DNA of 64,000 bases from Streptomyces daqingensis. Its GTDB lineage: Bacteria; Actinomycetota; Actinomycetes; Streptomycetales; Streptomycetaceae. The translations under genes were made by a program, and so were the position numbers. The stretch is from the NCBI RefSeq assembly GCF_014645895.1, contig NZ_BMMP01000014.1, positions 155,177 through 219,176 of the forward strand, read 5' to 3'. Numbering within the stretch: position 1 is the first letter of the stretch; every line of letters begins with the position of its first letter. The notes beneath the pieces are model-generated. The model saw only the letters and a program-made list of their open reading frames with translations, searched no databases and was not told where the DNA came from. Of this stretch, positions 16,264 to 25,180 are shown piece by piece.

Positions 16264-17886
16264 ATGAAGGACCCACACGACCAGTGGGCCGAGGATGGCC
16301 GCGGTTCGCGCGCCGGGGCCCGTCGGGGCCGTGCCGCCCGTACCGGGGGCCGTCGCAAGCGCGACGACTTCGACACGGGCGAGTACGCCGTGGGCGACCC
16401 CGTCAACGTGGTGAGCCCGGCCCGGCCCGGAGGCCCCGTGACGTATCCGCCGAGGCCGGAGGAGCGGAAGCGCTCCGGCGGCGAGGTCATCCAGGGCGAG
16501 GCAGTATCCGGGCGCACCACGCCGCTGCCCGCCCAGGAGCCCCCGGCTGCCGGGGCGGCCGGGCAGGGAACGCGACGGAGTGGCGGCATGCCGCCCGGTG
16601 CGGCCCAGCCCGCGGGTCCTCCCGGCCACGTCCAGCCCGGGATGCAGCCCGGAGTCCAGCCCGGTGCGGCACAGCCCGGGACGCACCCCGGTGCGATGCA
16701 GCCCGGCGCACATCCCGGTGCCGTCCAGACAGGGAGCCATTCCTCAGCCGTCCAGCCCGTGGGCCGGCACGGTGCCGTCCAGCCGGGCGGCCCGGGCGGG
16801 CCCGGCACTCCGGCCTTCCCGCCGGGAGGGGACGGCCCGGGCGGTCCGGGTGACGGCTTCTCCTCGCGCTTCGGCCCCGAGGCCCCCCGCGCCGGCCGGC
16901 GTCCCAAGCGCCGCCGCCCGCTGCGCCGTGCGGTCGTCATCCTGCTCGCCACGGTCATCACGGGTTCCGTGGGGACGTACGCGTGGGCGGAGACGAAGCT
17001 GCAGCGCAACGTCGATCTCAACAAGTTCGACTCCCGGCCCCCGCCCGGCAAGGGCACCAACTACCTCATCGTGGGCTCCGACAGCCGTGAAGGCCTCTCC
17101 GAGGAGGACAGGAAGAGGCTCAACACCGGTGTCTTCGGGGGCCGTCGCACCGACTCGATGATCCTGGTGCACAAGGGTGTGAACGGCACGACGATGGTCA
17201 GCTTCCCGCGTGACTCGTGGGTCACCCTCCCCGGGTACACCCACCCCTCCACGGGAAAGACCTCGGGGCCCGTGAAGAACAAGCTCAACGCGGCCTTCTC
17301 GCAAGGCGGTCCGGAGCTGCTGATCAGCACCATCGAGCAGAACACGGGCCTTCGGATCGACCACTACGCGGAGATCGGGTTCGCCGGCTTCGTGAACATC
17401 GTCGACGCCGTGGGCGGCGTCCCGATGTGCGTCGACCGGAACATCAAGGACAAGGACTCGGGCGCCAACCTGAAGAAGGGCTGCCAGAACCTCGACGGTG
17501 CGGAGGCCCTGGCCTTCGTCCGCCAGCGCAAGCAGGAGGCCAAGGGCGACCTGGGCCGGACGCAGAACCAGCAGAAGTTCCTCTCGGCACTCGCCAAGAA
17601 GGCGGCGGACCCGGACACGGCCCTCGACCCCGGTGCCGTGTATCCCGCCGTGAGCGCCGGGCTCGACACCCTGATCGTCGACCAGGGCATGAGCCTGAAG
17701 GAGCTGAGCACCATGCTGCGGACGGTGCAGGGCATCTCGGACGGCGGCGGCAAGCGGATCAACGTCCCGACGAAGGGCCCGATCCGTACCCGCAAGGGCG
17801 ACGCGGTGGCCTGGAACTCTGCTCAAGCGGAGAAGCTCTTCGGCCAGCTGAAGCGGGATCAGAGGGTGACGGTCCGCTCGCAGTAG
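16264..17886 (+). CDS. LytR-CpsA-Psr (LCP) family cell-wall glycopolymer ligase
   Basis: A 540-residue protein with a long cytoplasmic N-terminal region (about 218 residues), one TM helix (221-242, AVVILLATVITGSVGTYAWA) and an extracellular LCP domain. The domain has conserved acidic/arginine residues in GSDSR (271-275), RTD (295-297) and FPRDSWV (314-320). LCP enzymes transfer glycopolymers from undecaprenyl diphosphate onto peptidoglycan. The N-terminal stretch 110-195 is an imperfect QPGxxPG tandem repeat. GGGGAGA precedes ATG 16264. As the third gene of the operon, it could attach the polymer made by the GT2 fusion. Confidence 0.92.
   Translation: MKDPHDQWAEDGRGSRAGARRGRAARTGGRRKRDDFDTGEYAVGDPVNVVSPARPGGPVTYPPRPEERKRSGGEVIQGEAVSGRTTPLPAQEPPAAGAAGQGTRRSGGMPPGAAQPAGPPGHVQPGMQPGVQPGAAQPGTHPGAMQPGAHPGAVQTGSHSSAVQPVGRHGAVQPGGPGGPGTPAFPPGGDGPGGPGDGFSSRFGPEAPRAGRRPKRRRPLRRAVVILLATVITGSVGTYAWAETKLQRNVDLNKFDSRPPPGKGTNYLIVGSDSREGLSEEDRKRLNTGVFGGRRTDSMILVHKGVNGTTMVSFPRDSWVTLPGYTHPSTGKTSGPVKNKLNAAFSQGGPELLISTIEQNTGLRIDHYAEIGFAGFVNIVDAVGGVPMCVDRNIKDKDSGANLKKGCQNLDGAEALAFVRQRKQEAKGDLGRTQNQQKFLSALAKKAADPDTALDPGAVYPAVSAGLDTLIVDQGMSLKELSTMLRTVQGISDGGGKRINVPTKGPIRTRKGDAVAWNSAQAEKLFGQLKRDQRVTVRSQ
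16612..16800 (+). repeat. Imperfect QPG-rich tandem repeat inside the LCP gene
   Basis: The DNA encodes repeating QPGxQPG / HPGAxQPG units at residues about 117-177 of the LCP protein. Copies differ in sequence and spacing, so it is an old or drifting repeat. It lies in the cytoplasmic N-terminal region. Confidence 0.7.
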
Positions 17887-17972
17887 AGCGGGGCGGCCTT
17901 CCGGCGCCCGGCCCGGAAAACGCCTTCCTGCCTCCTCCCGCGGGGCGCCTCGCAGGTCACGACAGCTGGTCG

Positions 17973-18018
17973 GCCGTGCCGGCCACGGGCGCCGTCTCAC
18001 GCCCGTGGCCGGCACGGC
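17973..18018. terminator. Strong bidirectional terminator, 19-bp perfect stem
   Basis: Arm GCCGTGCCGGCCACGGGCG (17973-17991) is perfectly complementary to CGCCCGTGGCCGGCACGGC (18000-18018) around an 8-nt loop. It lies between the convergent LCP and M23-like genes, so it can end both transcripts. Confidence 0.85.
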
Positions 18019-18096
18019 TCACGTCTGCCGTCCGCTACATCGGCCCCCGGCCCGGGCCGTGGGAGCGGATCGCGCCCGCCGTGGTCGGCACGAGCG

Positions 18097-18798
18097 TCAG
18101 CAGGCCTGCTGCGGGCCGGAGTTCTGCGTGCCGACGCGGCCGACGACGGTCTCGTCGCCGAGCGTGGTGCCGGCGCCGCGGTTGATGTAGCAGGAATAGC
18201 GCGTCTTGTTGATGACTTCGAGGTGGATGTGGGCGCCGGAGTCGCCGTTGACCTGGTAGCACGAGGAGTAGCGGAACCGTCCGGTCTCGCCGAGCTTGGT
18301 CCACGGGCCGACGCTGGCTCCCACGGCGATCGCGTCCGGCTTCTTGTCGACGTGCATGACGTCCGCGCGTCCGACGACCGTTCCCGTGGCGTCGTCGCGC
18401 GCCTCCAGGCCGATGCGGTAACCGCCGTCGGCGAGGTTCCCCGTGGCGCATCCCGGCTTGACGGTCACGACCCGGACGGACACCGGGTTCCCGGCGGACG
18501 TCTTGCTGCCGAACGGCGAGACGACCGTGCCCCCCGGGTTGCGGTAGATGTCGACCGCCCAGTCGTTGAGATAGCCGTAGTTGTAGAAGACGCGGTGGTG
18601 GGAGGAGGGCGGCGTCTGGCCGAACCGGTCCCAGATGGAGCTGCCCTGGATCGGCGGGTAGATGCCGATGGTGTCGGCGGCCTTCGGCGCTGCCTTTTCA
18701 TCCGCCGGCTGCGCCGAGACGAGCGGCGCGGTCAGCAGGACCGAGGAGGCGGCGAGGGCCGTGGCGACGGCTATGCGTACGGAGGTTACGGGTCTCAA
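18097..18798 (-). CDS. Secreted M23-like (LysM-less) peptidase-fold protein, first metal ligand substituted
   Basis: A 233-residue protein with a Sec signal peptide (RIAVATALAASSVLLTAPLV; cleavage near SAQ) and an M23-like fold. The usual HxxxD metal site is DWAVD (79-83), so His is Asp; the central His149 (VMHVD) and the C-terminal HxH (H190, H192 in AHIHLEV) remain. M23 enzymes cleave peptidoglycan cross-bridges. The substitution could abolish or alter metal binding. Six cysteines suggest extracellular disulfides. It is separated from the operon to its left by a strong terminator. It could be a non-catalytic wall-binding protein. Confidence 0.6.
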   Translation of the reverse strand: MRPVTSVRIAVATALAASSVLLTAPLVSAQPADEKAAPKAADTIGIYPPIQGSSIWDRFGQTPPSSHHRVFYNYGYLNDWAVDIYRNPGGTVVSPFGSKTSAGNPVSVRVVTVKPGCATGNLADGGYRIGLEARDDATGTVVGRADVMHVDKKPDAIAVGASVGPWTKLGETGRFRYSSCYQVNGDSGAHIHLEVINKTRYSCYINRGAGTTLGDETVVGRVGTQNSGPQQAC

Positions 18799-19004
18799 GG
18801 TGTCTTCCTTGGGGTGGGGGGTTCACGGAGGTGACCGGCCGTCGGCCGGCCGACGCAGAGTCAACCACTGGTGAGACCCGGCGGCCAGACGGCGCCGGCC
18901 CCGAGTGGACATGCCCGTGCGGGTGTTGGAATACCGGGACCGGAGCGTGAGGCGCCGGGCTCGCGTCGCCGCACGGCACAGCCGGACAGCGCCCGGGCCC
19001 TCAA

Positions 19005-19045
19005 CGGACGGGGCCGGCCCCGCAGCGCGAGGCCGGCCCCGTCCG
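19005..19045 (-). terminator. Terminator downstream of the IlvD/Edd dehydratase gene
   Basis: A perfect 15-bp stem: arm 19005-19019 (CGGACGGGGCCGGCC) and arm 19031-19045, with an 11-nt loop. It lies 31 nt after the stop of the minus-strand gene ending at 19076. Confidence 0.75.
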
Positions 19046-19075
19046 GCGGACCACACCGGCGAACTCCGGGGTGGT

Positions 19076-20821
19076 TCAGTGCGAGTGGCGCGGCACCTCG
19101 TCGCCGCTGCCGCCCGTCAGGAAGTCCAGGTCCGCACCCCGGTCGGCCTGCATGACGTGCTCCGTGTAGAGCCTCTCCCAGCCGCGCCGGCGGCCGGCCA
19201 TGTCGGCGGGCTCACCCTGGGCCGCCGACTCCTCGCGCCGGGACGCGAGTTCGTCTTCGCCGACGCACAGGTCCAACCGCCGCCCGGGCACGTCGAGTTC
19301 GATGACGTCTCCCGTCCGCACGAGCGCGAGCGGCCCGCCGACAGCCGACTCGGGGGCGACGTGCAGCACGCACGTGCCGTACCCCGTGCCGCTCATCCGG
19401 GCGTCGCTGATCCGCACGACGTCCTCGACTCCCGCTTCCAGCAGGGCCTTCGGCACGGGCACGTTGCCCACTTCCGGAAAGCCCGGGTAGCCCTTCGGCC
19501 CTGCGTTGCGCACGACGATGACGGTGGAGGAGTCGACGGGCAGTCCGGGGTCGTCGGCGACCGCCGTGTAGTCCTCGACGCGGTCGAAGACGAGGGCCTT
19601 CCCCCGGTGCCGCAGCAGGCGCTCGTCCGCCGCGGAGACCTTGATGACGGCCCCGTCGGGGCAGAGGGTGCCGTGCAGCACCGCGGTTCCGGCGCCCGCC
19701 GCCATGAAGGGCTCGGACATCGTCCCGATGACCTCGCGGTTGTAGCACTCCGCGTCGGCGATCTCCTCACCGATGGGCCGGCCGGTGACGGTTACCGACT
19801 CGCGGTGGACGAGGTCGCCCAGTTCGCGCATGACCGCCGGCAGCCCGCCCGCGTAGTAGAAGTCCTCCATGAGGAAGCGTCCGGAGGGCATCATGTCGGC
19901 CAGCACCGGAACCTCCGCCGTGAGCCGGTCGAAGTCGGCGAGTTCCAGGGGCACTTCCACCCGTCCGGCCAGCGCCAGCAGGTGCACCACCGCGTTGGTG
20001 GAGCCCCCGAGCGCGGCGTTGACGCGGATCGCGTTCTCGAACGCCTCCCGGGTGAGGATGTGCGACGGCCGCAGGTCCTGCTCGACGAGCCGCACGGCCT
20101 GCCTGCCGGACGCCTGTGCCAGCGCGTACCGCCGGGAGTCGGCGGCGGGAATGGCCGCGCCGCCCGACATCTGCATGCCCAGCCCCTCCGAGATGCAGGC
20201 CATGGTCGAGGCGGTGCCCATCGTCATGCAGTGGCCCCGGCTCCGCGACATGCATCCTTCGGCCTCGCTCAGATCCGCGGCGGTCAGCTTCCCCGCGCGC
20301 ATCTCCTCGCTCAGCTTCCACACCGCGGTGCCCGAACCGATGTCGCGTCCGCGGAACTTGCCGTTGAGCATCGGCCCGCCCGTGACCATCAGTGCGGGGA
20401 TGTCGACGCTGGCGGCCCCCATGAGCATGGCGGGCGTGGTCTTGTCGCAGCCGGAGAGCAGGACGACGCCGTCGAGGGGGTTGGCCCGCAGGGTCTCCTC
20501 CACCTCCATGGCCATGAGGTTGCGGAAGAGCATCGTGGTGGGACGCATCAGCGTCTCCCCCAGCGACATGACGGGGAACTCCAGCGGCAGACCGCCGGCT
20601 TCCCACACCCCCCGCTTGACGGCCTCGGCGACGTCCCTCAAGTGCGCGTTGCACGGCGTGAGTTCGGACCAGCTGTTGCCGATGCCGATGACCGGCCGCC
20701 CGTCGAAGACCTCAGGGCCGAACCCCTGGTTGCGCATCCAGGACCGGTGGATGAAGCCGTTGCGCCCCTCCGCCGCGAACCATTCCGCGCTGCGCCGGCG
20801 GTTGGTCTCGTCGTTGCTCAT
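19076..20821 (-). CDS. IlvD/Edd-family sugar-acid dehydratase (L-arabonate dehydratase-like)
   Basis: A 581-residue dehydratase. The iron-sulfur cysteines sit in ELTPCNAHL, LLSGCDKTTPAML and RSRGHCMTMGTASTM; the last motif has the AraD-type CMxMGTAST rather than the CGGMYTANT of branched-chain DHAD. It therefore more likely dehydrates an aldonate such as L-arabonate than acts in valine synthesis. AGGGAG lies 4 nt before ATG 20821. The longer upstream frame is not conserved in composition. Neighbours include a GH92 mannosidase and a Gfo/Idh oxidoreductase, consistent with carbohydrate use. Confidence 0.85.
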   Translation of the reverse strand: MSNDETNRRRSAEWFAAEGRNGFIHRSWMRNQGFGPEVFDGRPVIGIGNSWSELTPCNAHLRDVAEAVKRGVWEAGGLPLEFPVMSLGETLMRPTTMLFRNLMAMEVEETLRANPLDGVVLLSGCDKTTPAMLMGAASVDIPALMVTGGPMLNGKFRGRDIGSGTAVWKLSEEMRAGKLTAADLSEAEGCMSRSRGHCMTMGTASTMACISEGLGMQMSGGAAIPAADSRRYALAQASGRQAVRLVEQDLRPSHILTREAFENAIRVNAALGGSTNAVVHLLALAGRVEVPLELADFDRLTAEVPVLADMMPSGRFLMEDFYYAGGLPAVMRELGDLVHRESVTVTGRPIGEEIADAECYNREVIGTMSEPFMAAGAGTAVLHGTLCPDGAVIKVSAADERLLRHRGKALVFDRVEDYTAVADDPGLPVDSSTVIVVRNAGPKGYPGFPEVGNVPVPKALLEAGVEDVVRISDARMSGTGYGTCVLHVAPESAVGGPLALVRTGDVIELDVPGRRLDLCVGEDELASRREESAAQGEPADMAGRRRGWERLYTEHVMQADRGADLDFLTGGSGDEVPRHSH

Positions 20822-20921
20822 TTCACTCCCTGTGCCGTCCCGCTTGTCTTCCGGCCCGACCTGTCCCCTCCTGACCTGACGTGACCCGGTAATCGATCTT
20901 GCTGGCCGTCCCGCCGCCGGG

Positions 20922-23315
20922 TCAACGGTCCTGCTGCGTCGGTCTGCGCAGCGAGGGAGGCTCGTCGCCGTCGCCGGTCCCCCATTCCGAGGGCTCCCGC
21001 GCGAGGTCGAAGTGCAGGTCGTCTCCGCGCCGTATGTCCTCCGTGGTGATCCACGTGCGGGAGGTGCCGACGCCACCGAGCGAGGCGGAGCGGACGTAGC
21101 GGCTGCCGTCCTCCGTGCCGTCCGCGGTGACGGTGAAGCCGCCCTTCGGATACCACTCGCGGTCCAGTTCGAGTTCGACGCGGTCGAAGGCGGGCGTGTT
21201 CAGACCCCAGGTGTCCGTGCCGGGTGAGACCGGGAAGACGCCTATCGAGGAGAGCACCATCCACGACGACATGGTGCCCAGGTCGTCGTTGCCCGTTACC
21301 CCCGCCGGGGAGTCGTCGAAGAGGCGCAGCGCGGCGTCGACGACCTCCGTCGTCTTCCACGGCGAGCCCGTGGAGAGGTAGGTGTACGGGGCGGTGAGGT
21401 CGTGCTCGTTGTGCGGGTTGTACTTGTCGGTCCCGTAGTAGTCGTACGGGCCGTTCACCCACGTGCCGCGCGCCGTCCCCTCCGGGTCCCTGACCAGGTC
21501 GTCGTGGGCGAAGAAGGTGTCCAGGCGGTCCTCCGCGGCCTTCTTCCCGCCCATCAGCGACATCAGGCCGGGGATGTCGTGCGGCACCGACCACTGGTAC
21601 TGCCAGGACGTGCCCTCCTGGAAGCCCTTGCTGTGAGCCGGATCGGAAGGCCCCGTGAACTCTCCGCGGCTGTCGCGGGCGCGCGGGAAACCCGTCTCCG
21701 GGTCGAAGGTCTCGCGGTAGTTGCGGGAGCGTGCGGCGTACCGCCGGGCGTCCTCGTCGTGGCCGAGGTCGCGCGCCATCCCGGCGAGGGAGGCGTCCGC
21801 GGCGGCGTACTCGAGGCTGGCCGACGCGCTGTGCCGCCAGTCGGGGCTCCCGGGCTTCAGCTTCGGCCTGTCCGGCTGGTGCGGTATGTAGCCGTCCCGG
21901 ATGTACTCCTTGTTCGCCATACGTCCGAGATAGGGCGATTGGCGCGGAGGTATGCCGTCCGCGTTCCTCTTCAACGCGCGGTAGGCCCGCTCCCCCTCGT
22001 CCTTGTCGAGCAGCCCCTGTTGGTAGGCGTTCGCGAGGAAGGGGGTGACGGGGTCCCCGGTCATGATGTTCGTCTCGGTCGTCCCGTAGCCCCACCGGGG
22101 CAGCCAGCCGCCCTGCTCCTCGACGTCCAGCACGGAGAGCGCCATGTCGCGTGACTCGCGCGGCGCGACGAGGGTGAGCAGCTGCGCCTGCGTGCGGAAC
22201 GTGTCCCACAGCGACCAGTTCTGGTAGTAGGTGTGCCCCTTCGCGCGGTGGATCCTCTGGTCCCATCCGCGGTACCGGCGATCGGCGTCCTCACCGATAT
22301 TGGGGTGGAGCAGCGACCGGTACAGGGACGAGTAGAAGACGCGGCGCCGCTCGGGGCTCCCTCCCGTGACCTTCACCCTGCCGAGGCGCTCCCGCCACGC
22401 GGCCCGGGCCTTCTCGCGCGTCTCGTCGAAGGTGCTGCCGCCCTCTGCGTCGAGGTTGCGGGCGGCACCCTCTGCGTCGACGTACGACAGGGCGGTCACC
22501 GCTTCGACGTCCCGGTCCCCGTCCCTGGTGTCGAACCGGGCGTAGGCGCCGCGCCGTCCGCCGCCCTCCGAGGACCTGCTTCCCTCCGTGACGCGCTCCC
22601 CGTCCCACGTCCCGTAGGAGTCGAACGGACGGTCGAAGCGGGTCACCTGCCAGACGGTGTACGGCTTCGTCCCCTGACAGAAGCCGCTTCCCGTGACCTT
22701 GGCGGCCACGGTCCGCTCGTCCAGGACGCGTACGGAGCTGTCGGTGACCTTGTGCAGGGCCTGGCCGGAGTTGAGCAGCACGTTGGCCTTGCCGGTCTCC
22801 GGGAAGGTGTAGCGCTGGTGGCCGGTGTGCCGGGCAGCGGTCAGCTCCGCCTTCGTGCCGCCGTAGTCGTCCAGCGCCACCTGGTACGAGCCGGGTGAGG
22901 CGCTCTCCTTCTCGTGGCGGAAGGCGGAGGCGTACTCCGCGTTGTCGGTGGTGGAGACGTCTCCGGTCGTGGGCATCACCGGCAGGTCGCCGCCCAGCTT
23001 GCAGCCCACGCCCGAGAGGTGGACCGAGGAGAAGCCGCGGATGCGGTCGTCGTCCCAGTCGTAGCCGGTGTTGGCGCCGGTGTCCGGCGAGAGCTGCACC
23101 TTGCCGAAGGGGAAGGCCGCTCCGGGGAAGGTGTTCCCCTCGTTGCGGGTGCCGATGAAGGGGTTGACGAGGCTCACAGGGTCCCCGGCGGGCTTTCCGT
23201 CCGATATCTCCCCTACGCTGACCGGAGGGGCGTGCGGTGAGGCGCCCACCAGTCCCGCGCACAGGGCGGCACCGGCCAGACCCAGCAGGGTCCGGACGCG
23301 TTTCACTCGTACCAC
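20922..23315 (-). CDS. Secreted GH92 family alpha-mannosidase
   Basis: This 797-residue protein starts with a signal peptide (VRTLLGLAGAALCAGLVG) and has the GH92 N-terminal beta-domain (VNPFIGTRNEGNTFPGA) and the (alpha/alpha)6 catalytic domain. The hallmark NDD of the catalytic region is present in GNDDLGTMSSWMVLSSIGVF, and GYGTTETNIMTGDP precedes it. GH92 enzymes are calcium-dependent exo-mannosidases, mostly alpha-1,2, trimming N-glycans or mannan. GGAGG lies just before GTG 23315; an in-frame GTG at 23306 is also possible. It is divergent from lnt. Confidence 0.9.
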   Translation of the reverse strand: MVRVKRVRTLLGLAGAALCAGLVGASPHAPPVSVGEISDGKPAGDPVSLVNPFIGTRNEGNTFPGAAFPFGKVQLSPDTGANTGYDWDDDRIRGFSSVHLSGVGCKLGGDLPVMPTTGDVSTTDNAEYASAFRHEKESASPGSYQVALDDYGGTKAELTAARHTGHQRYTFPETGKANVLLNSGQALHKVTDSSVRVLDERTVAAKVTGSGFCQGTKPYTVWQVTRFDRPFDSYGTWDGERVTEGSRSSEGGGRRGAYARFDTRDGDRDVEAVTALSYVDAEGAARNLDAEGGSTFDETREKARAAWRERLGRVKVTGGSPERRRVFYSSLYRSLLHPNIGEDADRRYRGWDQRIHRAKGHTYYQNWSLWDTFRTQAQLLTLVAPRESRDMALSVLDVEEQGGWLPRWGYGTTETNIMTGDPVTPFLANAYQQGLLDKDEGERAYRALKRNADGIPPRQSPYLGRMANKEYIRDGYIPHQPDRPKLKPGSPDWRHSASASLEYAAADASLAGMARDLGHDEDARRYAARSRNYRETFDPETGFPRARDSRGEFTGPSDPAHSKGFQEGTSWQYQWSVPHDIPGLMSLMGGKKAAEDRLDTFFAHDDLVRDPEGTARGTWVNGPYDYYGTDKYNPHNEHDLTAPYTYLSTGSPWKTTEVVDAALRLFDDSPAGVTGNDDLGTMSSWMVLSSIGVFPVSPGTDTWGLNTPAFDRVELELDREWYPKGGFTVTADGTEDGSRYVRSASLGGVGTSRTWITTEDIRRGDDLHFDLAREPSEWGTGDGDEPPSLRRPTQQDR

Positions 23316-23521
23316 TGAGCCTCCGAGGCCGGGACATCGTTGTCGGGCGGCCCAGGTTTCGCCACGTGACCTGCGGCTGTCTATGCCCCAGGTCACAACA
23401 TGTCCGTACGATTGCCCCGGTGCATGCGCGACCGTCCGTCGGGGAATCCCTCCGCACAGCCGGCGCTCCCGTCAATCGGCGGGAGGACGCGGGGCCGGGA
23501 CACGGGAGACGGAGGGCGCGG

Positions 23522-25180
23522 ATGGCCGCACGGCGGGTACCGGGGCGGCTTGCGGCGATCGGCTCCCGAGTTCGATGGGTACGTGCCGTGCTCACGCTCG
23601 CGGCGGGGGCGTTGCCGGCCCTCGCCTTCCCCGCTCCGGCCCTGTGGTGGCTCGCCTGGGTGGCGCTGGTGCCGTGGATGCTGCTGATCCGTTCCGCTCC
23701 CTCCGGGCGTCAGGCGGCGGTGAGCGGCTGGCTCGGGGGCCTGGGTCTCATGCTGTCGGTGCACCACTGGCTGCTGCCGAGCCTGCACGTCTTCTTCCTC
23801 GTGCTGGCCGCTCTGCTCGCGCTGCTGTGGGCGCCCTGGGGGTGGCTGGTGCGGCGCATGCTGCACGGCCGCCCCGGGCCGTGGCGGATCGCGGCGGCTG
23901 CGGGCCTGGTGCCGTCCGGGTGGCTGATGGCCGAACTGGTCCGCTCCTGGGAGTACTTGGGAGGACCCTGGGGGCTGCTGGGCGCGAGCCAGTGGCAGGT
24001 GGCTCCGGTGCTGCGGCTGGCGTCGGTGGGCGGCGTGTGGCTCGCCGGCTTCGTGCTGGTGGCCGTCAACACCCTGCTCACCGCTCTCGTCGCACTGGCC
24101 GCGGGGCGTCCCGGGGACGGCGGACAGCCGACCTGTGGAGCCGAGGCGGGAGTTGCGGCCGCCGGGCCCGCTCCGCTCCGGCGCCCCGCGGCCCCGGAAG
24201 CGGTGTGCGCCGTCTCGCTGCTCGCGGTGGCCGCCGGTGCCCTCGGCGCGGCGTGGGCCTGGGCTCCGGTGCCGCGTCCGGCCGGCGAGTCGCGCGTCGC
24301 GGTGGTGCAGCCGGGCGTCGTCGTCGGCCAGCGTGCGCGGCTGGAGCGCAGCGTAGAGCTGACCCGGCGGCTCGCGGGCCGGGACGTGGACCTGGTGGTG
24401 TGGGGGGAGAGCAGCGTCAGCTACGACCTCGGCGCCCACCGCAGGGTGCGCGACCGGCTGGCCGCCCTCTCCTCCGAGGTCGGCGCCCGCATCCTGGTGA
24501 ACGTGGACGCCCGACGCTCCGACCGTCCGGGCATCTACAAGAGCTCGATACTGATCGGACCGGACGGGCCCGTCGGCGACCGTTACGACAAGACGCGCCT
24601 GGTGCCGTTCGGGGAGTACGTCCCCGCCCGCGAACTGCTCGGCTGGGCCACCTCGGTGGGCCGCGCCGCCGACGAGGACCGGCTGCGCGGGGACGGACCG
24701 GTGCTGATGAGGGCCGGGGGCGTCACCTTCGGGCCGCTGGTCTGCTTCGAGACGGCCTTCCCGGACATGAGCCGTGAACTGGCAGGTCAGGGTGTGGAGT
24801 TGCTCGTGGCGCAGTCCTCCACCTCGACGTTCCAGCACAGTTGGGCCCCAGCCCAGCACGCCTCCCTCGCGGCGCTCAGGGCGGCGGAGTCCGGTCGCCC
24901 GATGGTGCACGCCACCCTCACCGGCAGCACCGCGGTGAACGGACCGCGCGGCGAACCCGTCGGCCAGTGGCTGGGCACCGGGCGCAGCACCGCAGAGGTC
25001 TACCGCGTCCCCCTGGCCACGGGCCGGACGCTCTACGTGCGCTACGGCGACTGGGTGGTGTACGCGGCGGTGGCGGGGCTCGCCCTGTTCGCCGGCGCCG
25101 AGAGCGTGCGCCGGGTGCGCGACCGGCGGCGCGGGACGCCTTCGGGCCGCGCCGACAGCTCGCTCACCGGGCGGACTTGA
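23522..25180 (+). CDS. lnt: Apolipoprotein N-acyltransferase
   Basis: This 552-residue membrane enzyme adds the third acyl chain to lipoproteins. About eight hydrophobic segments precede a nitrilase-like periplasmic-type domain. The catalytic triad is Glu296 (VVWGESSVS), Lys357 (RYDKTRLVPFGEYVP) and Cys408 (LVCFETAFPDMS). All are intact. GGAGGG lies before ATG 23522. Streptomyces often carry two Lnt paralogues, so this may be one of two. Its 3' end overlaps the convergent Gfo/Idh gene by 17 nt. Confidence 0.92.
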   Translation: MAARRVPGRLAAIGSRVRWVRAVLTLAAGALPALAFPAPALWWLAWVALVPWMLLIRSAPSGRQAAVSGWLGGLGLMLSVHHWLLPSLHVFFLVLAALLALLWAPWGWLVRRMLHGRPGPWRIAAAAGLVPSGWLMAELVRSWEYLGGPWGLLGASQWQVAPVLRLASVGGVWLAGFVLVAVNTLLTALVALAAGRPGDGGQPTCGAEAGVAAAGPAPLRRPAAPEAVCAVSLLAVAAGALGAAWAWAPVPRPAGESRVAVVQPGVVVGQRARLERSVELTRRLAGRDVDLVVWGESSVSYDLGAHRRVRDRLAALSSEVGARILVNVDARRSDRPGIYKSSILIGPDGPVGDRYDKTRLVPFGEYVPARELLGWATSVGRAADEDRLRGDGPVLMRAGGVTFGPLVCFETAFPDMSRELAGQGVELLVAQSSTSTFQHSWAPAQHASLAALRAAESGRPMVHATLTGSTAVNGPRGEPVGQWLGTGRSTAEVYRVPLATGRTLYVRYGDWVVYAAVAGLALFAGAESVRRVRDRRRGTPSGRADSSLTGRT

